Below are positions 1 through 10,008 of a stretch of 29,134 nt of DNA, one piece after another (position 1 is the first letter of the stretch; every line of letters begins with the position of its first letter). Source of the DNA: Ophiothrix spiculata (lineage: Eukaryota > Echinodermata > Ophiuroidea > Amphilepidida > Ophiotrichidae); assembly GCA_000969725.1 (NCBI GenBank), contig JXSR01S061213.1; one strand, written 5' to 3'. The position numbers and the translations under genes were made by a program. The notes below the pieces were generated by a model that made no database searches, was not told where the DNA came from, and saw nothing but the letters and a program-made list of their open reading frames with translations.

Positions 1-1197
1 ATATATGAAAGTATACTTTTATGAAAATGAAAAGTCACAAAAACTTTGTTAAAATAAAAGCACCAGAGTTCTGACTAACAACTTCGTTTTTGAGAAACTC
101 ACCAAAATAATTTGTTTTACCATTTTTTTAAACAATAATTATTTCTTGCTAAAAATTCTAGAAAAAAATGTTTATGTCATCATAACCATGGTTAGGTTAC
201 TAATCTGTTTTTCTCTTTTTTAGAGAGAGAAAAAATAATATGAAATTTACAATCGAAAGAAAATTGAATACTCTTGGTTTATTCAGAGTCTATCGATATG
301 CATCGAGCGACGCCCAACGATGCGTGGTCTTAAGAATACACACGCTATTCCTTGTAAATAACGCATGTAAAGACTGCGCGTCGATGGGCATCGATAGATG
401 CATATCGACAAGACTCTGAATGAACCATCAATGGCAATCTATTTACTTACATGTTTATACTCCTGGAAATTACATTTGGGTCAAAATTGAAAAAAAAAAC
501 TGTTGCCATTCTTCTCCTGTTGCATTGCTGGTTCCCAACTTCCATCATTCACTTAGACGATTATTTGAAAATCCTCAATGAAACCTTGGAATTCAAAACA
601 GGTGTTAGGTGAAATTCCCTATTAATTAAGGTGCACCCCAACTGGGGACTGCTATACGCATCGGAAGTGACATATCATATTTTATGCAAATCACTTGTTG
701 CGAAGGATGCTTTAAAAAACTAGAAATATGGTGGTCATTTTGATTATTTGGGTAAAAATAGGTTATAATAATAGCATATTTACAAGGTGTGCCTCATGCT
801 TTGTCTTAGCATATTATGATGAGGACTAAAAACAGGTGTTCCAAAGATTATATGTAATGGTATAATTTGTTTGTTTGTTTACCTCAGTTGGCCCGTGACG
901 GACACATGCCATTAGATCCATGATGAACTCATGGTCTCTTCCAAGCTCATACAAAAGTACCAACCTGGATAGCCAGATATGGCTAATCTATGCATGCTGG
1001 CCAATGCATCTTTAAAAAGATGCCGAAAATAGAAAAGATAGTAAGAAAAAGAGAAAGAGAAAGATGGCCACTCCCAACACAATTGTGCAATTTACTCTTA
1101 GCCCTTACTTTGTGAGTAAAGAAATCAGGAATTCTAATCTCATGCCCCGATGCAAAGGCTTGTATGTCTGTTCCAATTCTATATCTTTATTTTATAG
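1..1197 (+). other. Calpain gene intron (3' part) with one inverted-repeat element
   Basis: No coding signal was found before the acceptor at 1196-1197, so this is read as the end of an intron whose 5' exon lies outside the window. It is AT-rich and holds the small inverted-repeat element at 276-426 and a purine-rich run near 1026-1064. The acceptor is preceded by a T-rich tract (atatctttattttatag). The catalytic calpain exons, with the Cys, His and Asn motifs, are not visible here. Confidence 0.6.
276..426. mobile_element. Small inverted-repeat element (MITE-like), 151 bp
   Basis: The left end starts ggtttattcagagtct and the reverse complement of the right end starts ggttcattcagagtct. The similarity continues inward through a shared cgatatgcatc segment (arms about 35 nt, with small gaps). 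The element is too short to encode anything and is locally richer in CpG than its flanks. No clear target-site duplication is visible. It lies inside a calpain intron. A non-autonomous DNA transposon is the likeliest reading. Confidence 0.7.
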
Positions 1198-1320
1198 GTG
1201 GCAGTATTGAATTATTGATGGTTCATGGAGCCTGGGTGGATGGCATCAATGCCGGAGGGTGCGCCAATCACAAGTCCTATGCAACAAACCCACAGTTTGT
1301 GTTCACATTATCACAGCCAG
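1198..1320 (+). CDS. Calpain domain III exon 1 of 3 visible
   Basis: This internal exon (123 nt) is bounded by ttttatag on the left and a CAG|gtcagt donor on the right. It begins with the last two bases of a split codon and ends with one base, so it is phase-compatible with the exon at 3194. The frame reads GSIELLMVHGAWVDGIN followed by AGGCANHKSYATNPQF and VFTLSQP. The HGAW and GG(C)xNHK...NPQ(F/Y) pattern is the entry to the calpain beta-sandwich domain (domain III), which follows the cysteine protease core and helps regulate calcium- or membrane-dependent activation. From memory, CAPN5/CAPN6 proteins carry a very similar GGGCINHK...NPQYIF segment, so a CAPN5/6/TRA-3-type calpain is favoured over the EF-hand calpains. 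The reading frame also stays open upstream of the acceptor, but the family match starts only at the splice site. The partial gene continues in both directions. Confidence 0.9.
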
Positions 1321-3193
1321 GTCAGTCCTCAATGATGTCATGGAGTATTGTTGTTTCAAATAATTCTCGGACACACAACATTTTGAGTCTTGCGTAACAC
1401 AATTGCATGTGCATTTTACGCGAGTACCCAATGCTTTCCAGGCACGCGCGATGTCGGGGCACTGTGGACTACTGATTGGAAACGGTGTTGCATACTTCCC
1501 GGTGTCCCGTTCTTGTCACAGCTTGAGGATACGCGGTGGCTGCGTTCAGAAATCATGCTCATGTCCGAAATTTATTTGAAACAATAATAGTAATCCATAG
1601 ATTAAAGGAAGTACAGATGGGAAACAAGTCTATTTGCACCCTAAAAGAGTTAGGGGATTTTGCCACACGGGCGCCATGCTTGGACCAACGCTGCGCGAGT
1701 GAATAGTGACACCCCCTCTGCGTTCTGTTTCGCGCTACTATTACTTCACTACAACGCAATGCGTATCATACATTTTGCCGCCAAATTGTGCGTAAGCAAA
1801 GAACGACGCTTGACTGGCTCGATAGCTAAATTACCATTCTGTTGTCGGACTACGGAGTAACCCTTTCCTGTGCAGCTTATTCTTCGTCAATGAGTGTGAA
1901 TTTACTTCCTTATAAGGAATAATTGGCTATCCATTATTAGGCAATATATGACAGCGCGTTAAAAATTTCGGCGCGGTGTAGATATGCACACATCTGACGC
2001 GCAATTTTTTACTTGGATTGGAATGCTTATGTTTGAATAGGGGTGTATGTTTTTAAATATTGTGTCTATTGTTTTTGGCAAATAATTGACTTTAATCTTG
2101 ATTTTAAAATGTCTCGAATTTTTGACAAAGAATGAAAATAAAAGATACTAATTATTAAAATTGAAATAGATACCTTTTCAGAGTCATTTTTTCCAGCACT
2201 TAGCTTGCGGGATCATCACGACCCCTTCATTCAACGTGAGTGTTTTGCCTATCCTCTACAGTAATGGGCTGAAACACTTCTAAGGCTTTCTTTTTGGAAC
2301 TCTTTATGCATTGTTTACTATTATTTTCTAGGTAAGGACCTCTTCTATCCATTGATAACAAAATGAGTACCATCGAATATGGAAAACGTCACTGTGATGT
2401 CATAAAGTCAGCATACTTTTTCCCCGGGGGTAACTGGGTATTCTGACCGGGTTACCATTTTAACCCGCGATACTAAAAAGGTGAGACCTGGACAGGTCTC
2501 GAGACTTGCAATATAGGGTATCAAAATCGACCTGGTACTCTGCAAGTCTCACATAGGGTATCAAATTTGGCTTTTAAGTCTCTGATAGGGTATTAAACTA
2601 AGAAAGAATGGTTGAAATAATGGCAATGGTGCCTTAAATTGCCAATAAAAGTGTTTTGAATACCTAGAAACTTCTTAAAAGTGTTCAAATGGTGTGCAGT
2701 TACATTTTACCTATGATTTCTTGTAATAATTATTTCGTCACATTTGCGTGTAGTCTCAGATATGGTTTTAATTTGAACAGGTATGGTCCTGGATAGGGTA
2801 TCCATTGAATGAACAGATATGGTAGATTTACCCAGATACCTCATGACCACAGTACAAACAATTTGTGACTATGGTCTTAGATAGGGTATCATTTCACCCA
2901 CTATTGTCAATTTTTGGTCTCACATAGGGTCACCTTCGGAACCTGCAGAACTCGCGTGGTTACCCGGACACCAATATCAGTTACCCCACTTTTTCAAACT
3001 TGGATGAAATAGAAAAACCTACATAAATATACGCCAAAATCAAATTTTGTTAGAAACCCTAGAAGAATGATGTTTTTGTCAGATTTTTAGGTGAATAAGT
3101 GAGACATGTACAGTCTAATCATTCTTGGACACTCAGTATATATATATCTTTCTTGTAAGCTTTATCAGTAAAGTTATGATTCAATTCTTTCAG
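1321..3193 (+). other. Calpain intron with a long inverted-repeat element
   Basis: The intron runs from donor gtcagt to acceptor aattctttcag. The part from about 1400 to 2000 is richer in CpG than the surroundings and includes the 14-base palindrome ttccttataaggaa near 1907-1920, but I see no coding similarity in it. The element at 2426-2987 fills much of the 3' half. Short open frames at 1390-1860 on both strands look like chance. Confidence 0.75.
2426..2987. mobile_element. Inverted-repeat element with internal 'tagggtatca' repeats, about 560 bp
   Basis: The left terminus ggggtaactgggtattctga and the reverse complement of the right terminus (ggggtaactgatattggtgt) match. Both continue to a ccgggtaacc/ccgggttacc block and a CGCG motif. 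The interior is a degenerate array of a motif like 'gtctcacatagggtatcaaa', seen near 2505-2590, 2790-2830, 2870-2895 and 2917-2935. No ORF of transposase size is present. This is a non-autonomous DNA element, or a satellite-like array bounded by inverted ends. Confidence 0.65.
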
Positions 3194-3330
3194 ATGACTT
3201 TGATCCATGGAGGGATCCAGCTGTTAAACACGGCAAATGTTCCGTTGTTATAGCTCTGATGCAAGAATATAGACGAACACGACAAAACATCAAGCCAACT
3301 AGAGAAAAAATAGGATTTACAGTTTATAAG
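3194..3330 (+). CDS. Calpain domain III exon 2 of 3 visible
   Basis: This internal exon is 137 nt. Its first two bases complete the Asp codon begun at 1320, and it ends in phase 0 at AAG|gtaaaa. The joined frame reads D-DFDPWRDPAVKHGKCSVV, then IALMQEYRRTRQ, then REKIGFTVYK. An acidic loop, a hydrophobic strand followed by basic residues (calpains typically have an 'ALMQKxRR'-like strand here) and the closing IGFxIYK strand are standard landmarks of calpain domain III. The acidic D-DFDPWRDP segment sits where this domain carries its acidic loop in family members; a role in calcium or phospholipid response is family knowledge, not shown here. The exon is not open across its whole length in isolated ORF scans because it is short, so the call rests on splice sites, phase and motif order. 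Confidence 0.88.
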
Positions 3331-3484
3331 GTAAAACTATGTTTTATGAACTCCCAACCAAACTGTAGCAAGAATAGCCTTTGTTGTCCTTAGGGATCAG
3401 TTGGTTGATTTTCTTCTTTTTTAGGTCGTCCGATAGAATCGGAATGTCTGTCAGTCATGGTGTGTGGGGTGAACATTTGGTATA

Positions 3485-3926
3485 TGTGACCCGTCATATC
3501 GAAAGGTACCTTCAGGGTCCCAAAATGAAAATTGGTTTTTGGGGGTCTCATTTAAAAGATTATATTTTAAGCTTAAAATGACACCTTGCTTTTGGTTATT
3601 GGATGTTTGATTGCAAAGTTACATCCAAATTGGTAAAAGGCATCTGGCTGATTCAGAAAACTACTATAGTTCTGAGAAAATCCAGTTTAAAGTTTCTGTA
3701 CTGGTTAAACTTGAATGGAGAAAGGATTTTCAGCTTGGTTTTTAAAACATTTGTCTTATGTTTTGGATGTTGGAACCTGATTAATATGATAGGATACACT
3801 TCAATTTCACTTGAAATTAGAAATTCGACCTAAGACGTGATTGTTGACTATACTCAGCTTTAATGGCCCTTATCTCATAATTTACTATGCCGACCTTAAG
3901 GTACCTTTCGATATGACGGGGTCACA
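3485..3926. mobile_element. TA-flanked inverted-repeat element, 442 bp
   Basis: The ends TGTGACCCGTCATATCGAAA and TGTGACCCCGTCATATCGAA (reverse complement of the right end) match apart from one inserted C, and the arms run on through ggtacctt. A TA dinucleotide lies immediately outside both ends (3483-3484 and 3927-3928), as expected for Tc1/mariner-type target duplication. The open frame at 3603-3833 inside it has no recognisable similarity and is treated as chance. The short internal segment 'aagcttaaaatgacacc' recurs almost exactly near 27687. Confidence 0.8.
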
Positions 3927-4255
3927 TATTACTTTTATTTGACACTTTTCAATCTACTCAAATTCAAAGATCAGTAATCTAATTTTGATGAAATTTGCTC
4001 AGGGGAAGGGTATGTATCTTTTTAAGAACTGAATAGAGTTTCATCGAAAAATGTGCTAATTATGTACCTAATTTGCATAATGAATATACGCTATCTGTAC
4101 ATTCCAAAATCTTAAAATTATTAGTTTTTTTATATAATAGTCTATTCTATAATATATGTTAAAATGGAACATGAAGATCAAATTTTTAAAATGTCTAGTA
4201 CGCGTAGCTTGAAGTGTGTTATGGATGCTGAAAATTATTTCTGTTTGTGACTAAA

Positions 4256-4464
4256 AGCATGTTCACACAGAATAATTTGGTCATGACTATATTTTTGCTT
4301 GTGAGCAAATCCCCAGTGTGAGCATAATTCTAGAAAGTGTCTCGCTTGTGACCAAAAGTGACGCTCCACTAGTTTTGATGCACAAGTCGTGTCCCATTGT
4401 GTGCGCAACTGCTAAGTTGTCTCGCTCTCGAGAGCTGGTCGTGACTATTATGTGTGAACACGCC
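4256..4464. mobile_element. Inverted-repeat element with TTAA-like edges, about 209 bp
   Basis: The left end gcatgttcacacagaataa pairs with the right end, whose reverse complement starts ggcgtgttcacacataata. The right border is flanked by an exact TTAA (4465-4468). The left border reads CTAAAA, so a piggyBac-type TTAA duplication is possible but has decayed. Because the element is self-complementary it creates open frames on both strands (4287-4493 and 4318-4500), and neither is taken as a gene. Confidence 0.7.
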
Positions 4465-4577
4465 TTAAGTGCTTCAGCAGGCAGAAACAACAAGCATTGA
4501 CAACCCTAACAGAGAAATTGAATAGTTTAAAACTATATAATTACCATGCATGTGAATCTCTCTTTCTCTCTCAACAG

Positions 4578-4808
4578 ATAACATCAGGCAACCAGAGAGT
4601 CTCGCAGCAATGGCTCAACAAGCATTATGGCGGTGTGGGAAACTCTGGTTTGTACATCAATCACAGAGAAGTCCAGCTACGCTGTCTACTTGAACCAGGT
4701 CATTATGTTGTCATACCAACGACCTTTGACCCTGGTAAAGAAGGGTCTTTTATATTGAGGATATTTAGTGAAAATCCTATTACATGCAAGAGTTTCTTGA
4801 ATAATTAA
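4578..4808 (+). CDS. Calpain domain III terminal exon (apparent C-terminus)
   Basis: This exon is entered in phase 0 after a strong pyrimidine tract and reads [17 protein letters not shown]..., then [20 protein letters not shown], then [16 protein letters not shown], then ILRIFSE, followed by [11 protein letters not shown] and TAA. The YINxREV, [23 protein letters not shown] pattern is the diagnostic C-terminal half of calpain domain III. From memory, CAPN5 continues with a similar 'FTDVPSNCREL' tail and then a C2 domain. Here a stop follows eleven residues after the FSE motif. The gene therefore either ends without a C2 or EF-hand domain, or a poor donor (for example GTGAAA near 4768 or GTTTCT near 4792) leads to an exon I could not find. 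The nearest plus-strand AATAAA is at 5460-5465, which is weak evidence for a 3' end. The catalytic exons are upstream of the window. Confidence 0.88.
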   Translation: MTSGNQRVSQQWLNKHYGGVGNSGLYINHREVQLRCLLEPGHYVVIPTTFDPGKEGSFILRIFSENPITCKSFLNN

Positions 4809-4900
4809 CTTGTGAATTACTATGCGTCCAAAGCCATTCAGTCACACGAAACTCATTCGCTCATATTAGTTTGGGTAAGGTCGTAATTCAATTACCGTGA

Positions 4901-4957
4901 ACAACTTTCTGGAATACTGTAACAGGCCTAAGGGTCTTAGACAACTTTCTGGAATAC
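4901..4957. repeat. 17-bp direct repeat pair
   Basis: acaactttctggaatac occurs at 4901-4917 and again at 4941-4957, exactly 40 bp apart. Confidence 0.75.
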
Positions 4958-5099
4958 GGGCCTTATTTTTTAGAGTCTATAGAGCAAAGAAAGAGCTTGC
5001 TTGGGTCAATGACTGAATCATGTGCCCTGTGATGCACACATAATTCTGCATTGCACAGTATACAAATATTGTTGATCTTAAAACCTGTTGCCCGGAAAT

Positions 5100-5203
5100 G
5101 ATCTTGAGACGATATACTATTCCCTTAAAAAGTATGATAGTCTCAATTTCCCCCAGGTGATCTTGAGACTATCGTACTATTCATGAGACTATCATACTAT
5201 TTC
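5100..5203. repeat. Cluster of direct and inverted 'ttgagactatcatactatt' repeats
   Basis: Four copies of a roughly 20-bp unit occur: 5104-5122 (plus), 5131-5146 (reverse complement), 5163-5182 (plus) and 5183-5202 (plus). The first two form a hairpin and the last two are tandem. No coding content. Confidence 0.8.
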
Positions 5204-6644
5204 AGGTGCATATGTCTCGTGGGCTGAGGTTACACTTCACACACCTGGCCTTATCGTGATATTGGACGTTTTTGTTGTGATGTGGCCAGCCGATCAATTT
5301 AATTTGTTTAACCCTTTTAAGTACCAAATGGTGCAAATTGTACCAATCCTATGACTTTATTAATAGCTGTCTTATTGCAAACTTTTGAAATTTAAAGTTT
5401 AAATGCATAACCAATCACAAAAACATCCATATTTTTAAAAACTTTTATTGCTTCTCACAAATAAACTTATCAATTCTGCAAGTAGATTATGCATACAAAT
5501 AGTAAATCTTCAGAAAAATGTGCCATTCAGGGAAACAATCAAATTTAACAAAAAGCAGCTATCAATGAAAACACCAAATTTTTGCCATCGGCGCATTAAG
5601 TCTTAATGCTCATTCACAATTAGATGTGAATGGTTTATTTTTTGGGACTGTATTGTTACCATGTTGGCATAATTCCTATATGACTATATGTTGCAAGATT
5701 GACATGGCATGCACGATAGCAACTTGACTTAAATGCAAATGCAGATGAAATATGTATAATACAATACACCGATCGGTATGATTTCAATCAGTCAATAGTT
5801 TTATATTATATAACACATACAAAGATTCTAGCCATTTGATTGGCTTATCATTTTTTACTCACTCCATTGCACTCCAGCAAAGGAAAATAAAACGAAAGCA
5901 CTTTGTTTGTTATATATAGAGAGGTCATTGCATCATTAGTAGCCTCTGTAATTTTTTTGGACCAGTAATCTTTAAGGGCCTATACCTAACCGTGTGTGCA
6001 GCTTTGCTGAGTAAGGCTGGGAAAAGCTGGGCTTGATAATTCATGTAGCTTCTGAAATTTTTAATTTTTTAAAACTTTCAAGATTTTCATAACAAAAATC
6101 TAGCGCAAAGTTAGTTATAATGGAAACTTAATGTATATTTACATAAAATTCAAATATTACAGATATTTATTAGCATTAGTAAACACTTTAATTTGCATAT
6201 GGCTGCAAAAAGCTGAGGCTTGGGAAAGCTGCCTGAAGCCGAGGGATTCTCCAGCAAAACTGTAATAGGTGTCAGATTGACTTCTCTGTATTGAATACAA
6301 AACGAACATTGAAAAACTCATTTTGAAAGGGTTTGAATAGTACTTTGAATTGATAATGTTTGAAATCAAATGCATCAAATGACAAGAATTTTTATATGAG
6401 TTATATAAAACATGTTTTTATTTGTGCAATGGAAAAAAAAATTCTCATTTGATTAAAAATGCAATGTTCCATTTTTCATCTCATGGGGAAAATTTCATTG
6501 TACTCATGGCATTCATGATATTCTTGCAGGGTCCAGTATAATCTGTATTATATACATGATGATAATACAGATACTGTTTTTGTGTCATTTGTATATTAGA
6601 TTAGTCCATTTGTATTGCATTCAATTTTGCCAGGGATATGCACA

Positions 6645-6920
6645 GGGGGTCCATTACTCAGAAGGCCCGCTATTTAAAAGGCCTGCTATTCCGAAGATCC
6701 GCTAGTCAGAAGGCCAGCTATTCGGTATTTCAACATTCTGAATAGAGGGTCTTCTGAGTAAACAGAAACACCCACTATTCAGAATACCTGTTACTCAGAA
6801 TCTAAATTCTGAATAGCGGGCCTTTTAAAAATAATTACAAAAGTGACCTGTTATTCAAAAAATTCTGAATAGCAGGCCTTCTGAATATAGGGCTTCTGAA
6901 TAGAAGGCCATCTGACCTTT
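6645..6920. repeat. Hairpin-rich array of 'ctattcagaaggcc' motifs
   Basis: Degenerate units such as tactcagaaggcccgctatt, ctagtcagaaggccagctat and their reverse complements (gaatagcgggcctttt, gaatagcaggccttctgaat) alternate through about 275 bp. The left half is mostly plus orientation and the right half mostly reverse, so the whole block can fold on itself. It may be a decayed inverted-repeat transposon built of, or expanded into, short tandem units. Confidence 0.75.
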
Positions 6921-7382
6921 CCCTATGTACAGTGAGCTAACACATGAAGGTAAAAGTTTTCTGAAATGCCTTGAAAGTTGCATTTTAAAACAAAATTAAT
7001 TGCCTTTACTTTGACCCAAAAACGTGAGTGCTGATGATCTGTTTTAAATTATATTTCAAGCAACTGTGAAGTTTGATGTCTTGAGCCAAATTGATGCTAC
7101 AGGCAGAAAAGTGTCTGAGAATGAACCACAGAAAACTATATGATATTTATTTTTGTTAACAAAATGTTACAATTAATTCACCACTATTTTGACCATATCT
7201 CTTCAAAGAAACATAATATGGGTGTGAAATATGGCTGAATATGAAAAGCTTTTGTGCGGATGTACTATGTGTCGACAGGGTTAGCCAATCAAATTTTCAA
7301 GAATGCATAAATGTATTTACATGTTAAAACTTTAAAGCAAATATGATTACCTTTAAGACATTGGCAGAGGTTTGCTCATGGA
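6921..7382. other. Non-coding stretch, no feature seen
   Basis: AT-rich sequence between two repeat elements. I see no exon, RNA gene or repeat in it. Confidence 0.5.
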
Positions 7383-7737
7383 TTTATAGGGGAGATACCA
7401 GACTCGACGTCATTTTTATTCCAGTATGGAGACAAAATTGGGGTATTCAGGTTTTTGTTGATGATGCATCACCTCTTGTCATAAATGCACAAAAACTGAA
7501 ACCACGCACGCATGCTTAGTGTGCAGGTTGGCGATCATTCGTGTAAAGTATAATTTGCGCGATTTGTCTCTACGCGCAACTGAGTTTTGGCACTCAGGTT
7601 CAAATTGGGGGTATTCGGGTCCACTCAAAGTTGATTTTGGCAGGAACCGAGTGGACCCAAATACCCCCAATTTGAGCTCCATGGCTGACGACGCCATTAT
7701 GTGGGCTGGTATACAAGTCCGGTATCTCCCCTATAAA
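7383..7737. mobile_element. Inverted-repeat element, about 355 bp, with central hairpin
   Basis: The left end ttataggggagatacc pairs with the right end ggtatctcccctataa. Outside this, ctcatggattt on the left matches ctcataaattt on the right, so the arms may extend a little further. Inside, a 'catttttattcc...ggggtattc' block lies on the left and a complementary 'aatacccccaattt' block on the right. A diverged partial copy of the left half lies at 8996-9072. Open frames on both strands across 7479-7794 are consequences of the palindromic structure. Confidence 0.8.
7601..7674. repeat. Central hairpin inside the 7383-7737 element
   Basis: Arms 7601-7626 and 7649-7674 are reverse complements over 26 bases with one mismatch (tattcggg against tatttggg), separated by 22 bases. 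Confidence 0.9.
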
Positions 7738-7781
7738 ATTTATGAGTTTGCTTTAATTTTTGAAAAAGACAAACTTAAAGC

Positions 7782-7938
7782 TTGGTCACAATAATCGTAC
7801 GAACAGCTTACGAACAGTGTTTGCCCATTTAAAAGGACCACAAGCAGTGAGTAAAGCGAGCAGCGAGGGCGTCGCATGGTCCTATTAGATGAACAGCTTA
7901 CGAGCAGTGTACGCTGTCTGTTCGCTTATTGTGACCAA
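7782..7938. mobile_element. Inverted-repeat element, 157 bp
   Basis: Termini ttggtcacaataatcg and, as reverse complement of the right end, ttggtcacaataagcg agree. Inside, gaacagcttacgaacagtg and gaacagcttacgagcagtg form a direct repeat. A CpG-rich core (aaagcgagcagcgagggcg) sits in the middle. It lies 44 bp after the previous element. No coding potential. Confidence 0.75.
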
Positions 7939-7971
7939 ATCTCACACATCTATTTGTTATTGTTGACCCTT

Positions 7972-8716
7972 GGGGGCACTCATCTATGGAACTTGTAATC
8001 ATGAGACTTGAGTGTGAACTGACTCTCTAAAAATACCCTAAGCTAGGATTCATGATATTTGTCAGAGATTTTGATGGTAAAAAAGTACCTTAAGCAGGGA
8101 CACTGATATAAAATATACAGTACAAAATATCCGCTTAGATATCAACCGTACAAGCGGTATTGATTTCATTAACTGACGCGTAAATAACACCATTGCAATT
8201 ATTGTCACATTTTGTACTGTGCGAAAAATTAAATTCGCAACTTTTTTAATTGACCTTGAGGGGTTTAAATTTAGTTTATAACTTCATTCTTTTTCAGTCA
8301 ATTGTCAGAAATAGGGTGTCAAAAGAAAGCTGAAATTCCAGCGCTTGTACACATAATCTTCAAATTACGTTTGCGAGTTCCATTTGCGTACGAGCCATTT
8401 TTTCGAGGTGAGGCGATACTTTTTTTGGAGTCTGTATACATCATAATCAGACAGTGATGTGGACATAAACACACTAATCAAGGACAAGGAGAAATAAAAG
8501 ACAATTTTTGACCAATAACTGTGGAAATATGATTACAAATGCGGCATAAAATGGGTAGTTCTTCTAATACCCTAACAGAGGATTGGCTGTGAAAATGCAT
8601 ACTTAAGTCTTGAAATTTTTGATACCCTAAACAAGGATCTTATAGGATCCTACAGTTTTTTTGTCAAAACTACCCTAAATCCTTGTTTAAATTAACACTG
8701 ATGAGTGCTGCCCCCC
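7972..8716. repeat. Degenerate repeat block with 'taccctaannnagga' motifs
   Basis: The edges are roughly inverted (gggggcactcatc at 7972; gatgagtgctgcccccc, ending 8716). Four direct copies of a 'taccctaa...agga' motif lie at 8034-8048, 8568-8582, 8623-8637 and 8671-8685. A smaller inverted pair, acagtacaaaat at 8117-8128 and attttgtactgt at 8209-8220, brackets a possible nested insertion of about 104 bp. The block may be an old composite element. No coding signal. Confidence 0.5.
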
Positions 8717-8995
8717 CACCCCCACCACCAACCTCCCGGGTTTTTGACAGTGTATTCCGTCCATAATACTTATCAAAGTGTCAGTAAGCACATTGACTGT
8801 ACATATAGCACTGACATGTATTTATAAATATCATTCAGTAAAGTCGTTATAAATATGTATTATTTTAATAGTAAATAAATATATGTATATATGTATTAAT
8901 AGTTTTACTAATTTAAGATTTCTATGACGTGACAAATAAATTATGCTGTAATGTTTTAAACCATCTCTCGACAAGATTTTATCTGAGTACATCAT

Positions 8996-9072
8996 AGATT
9001 TACAGGGTAAATACCAGGTATGCCGCCATTTTTATTCCGGCATGGAGGCAAAATTTGGGGTATTCGGGTTTA
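8996..9072. mobile_element. Partial copy of the 7383-7737 element (left half)
   Basis: gatttacagggtaaatacca followed by a 'gccgccatttttattccggc...ggggtattcgggttt' run matches the left end of the 7383 element at roughly four in five positions over about 75 bp. The complementary right half is missing, so this is a truncated relic. Confidence 0.7.
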
Positions 9073-9189
9073 CAAAGAACCTGCGTCGGAACTTAATTGT
9101 TGCAGCTTTAGCGTGTCCATGATCTGTTTTGTTTAGGCACACTCTCTGCATAAATCTTAATGCATTTAACGTGTGCTGGATAAAATGCA

Positions 9190-9570
9190 CTTAAATTACG
9201 CTTGACCGAAAATTTCAGTTCCCTAGCCTTATTTTTTGAAATTTAGTTCCCAAGACCCCCATTTCAAGCAAAAGTCTGAGCCCATATTTTGCCAAAGAAA
9301 ATAGTTCTCAAGGGTCATTTATGGTCAGTGCATTCTCTAGACCCCTTTTCAGAGCCAATCTTCTGCTCCCTAGACTAGGGTTTCAGATATCGGGCCTACA
9401 AAAACCACAGCTGTTTTTTTTTGGCTTGGAAACCAACATACTGTGCTGTCCTTACACTAGGGTTTGAAAAAGTATCCCATTTCTTGAAAATGGCTGCTAA
9501 ACGGTGTCGCCTGATTCACCCTTCTGTTCTCAAAAACAACCCTAATTCACCTTTTTCTTGGTAACGCTAT
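9190..9570. repeat. Degenerate 'ttccctagaccc' repeat block
   Basis: Variants of a short unit recur: cagttccctagcc, tagttcccaagaccccc, agttctcaagggtc, attctctagacccc, gctccctagactagg. Spacing is irregular. This looks like an old, diverged tandem family and has no open frame of note. Confidence 0.4.
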
Positions 9571-9621
9571 GCCTGCAACATTATAGACCATATTTATAAT
9601 TGACATAGGCCGAAACCATAG

Positions 9622-9840
9622 TCAGCCTCCAAACAAACTTTTCGCTAACAAACATTTGGTCATGTCAAAATGACAAATGACTCCACAAAATAACACCGAG
9701 TTGCTAGATTGCACATGTTATTGAATTGCCATATACATTGGACCAAATGTTTGTTACCCGTTCATACTTTAAATTCGATTGTAAATATTTGGTGACGTCA
9801 CGACCAAATGTTTGGTAGGGAAAATTTGTTTGGAGGCCAG
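9622..9840. mobile_element. Inverted-repeat family 'TCAGCCTCC', copy 1 (219 bp)
   Basis: The left arm reads tcagcctccaaacaaacttt, then cgctaacaaacatttggtc. The right arm carries gaccaaatgtttgg and aaatttgtttggagg in reverse. The interior segments 'gactccac...aaaataac...caccgagtt' and 'ttcgattg(t/c)aaatatttggtga' are shared with the copy at 22986-23242. Here the element is enclosed by a perfect 14-bp inverted pair (ggccgaaaccatag), which may be part of a longer terminus or the arms of a host element. Confidence 0.8.
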
Positions 9841-9853
9841 CTATGGTTTCGGC

Positions 9854-10008
9854 CATACTCCTGCCGTTGTTTGGGTAAATCCACAGAATCGGACGGGGAA
9901 TCGGAACTCAGAACGAGGGCAAGTATGATAAATACCCTACTTGCCCTCGTTCTGAGTTCCATTTACCATCCGATTCTGTGGATTTACCCCATCAACAGCG
10001 GGAGTATG
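9854..10008. repeat. Long foldback hairpin, about 72-bp arms
   Basis: Arm 9854-9926 and arm 9937-10008 are reverse complements with a handful of mismatches. Shared blocks include gggtaaatccacagaatcgg and ggaactcagaacgagggcaa. The loop is only about 10 bases. A transcript would form a long, almost continuous stem. Confidence 0.9.

Larger units (their letters stand above)
3331..4577 (+). other. Calpain intron with two inverted-repeat elements
   Basis: The intron runs from gtaaaa to a strong pyrimidine-tract acceptor (tctctctttctctctcaacag, ending at 4577). It contains the TA-flanked element 3485-3926 and the element 4256-4464, which ends about 110 bp before the exon. The remainder is AT-rich with no coding signal. 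Confidence 0.75.
4809..6640. other. Downstream non-coding stretch
   Basis: AT-rich sequence after the calpain stop codon. It probably begins with 3' UTR; AATAAA is present at 5460-5465 and near 5885, but such hexamers are common in DNA of this composition. It contains the short repeats at 4901-4957 and 5100-5203 and a weak repeated 'gctgag...gctgggaaaagct' motif near 6007-6030 and 6211-6235. No exon-like segment with family similarity was seen on either strand. Confidence 0.5.

Noticed and set aside
4287..4500. Opposite-strand open frames just before the last calpain exon
   Set aside because: They fall in an inverted-repeat element whose self-complementarity opens both strands.
5196..5290. 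Possible extra calpain exon after a tttcag acceptor
   Set aside because: Its translation does not resemble a C2 domain and meets a stop after about 17 codons; it also lies in a repeat cluster.
5460..5465. AATAAA as the calpain polyadenylation signal
   Set aside because: The hexamer is frequent by chance in AT-rich DNA and no cleavage evidence is available; mentioned only as a possibility.
7479..7794. Open frames on both strands
   Set aside because: They run through the arms of the 7383-7737 foldback and central hairpin; no protein family signal.
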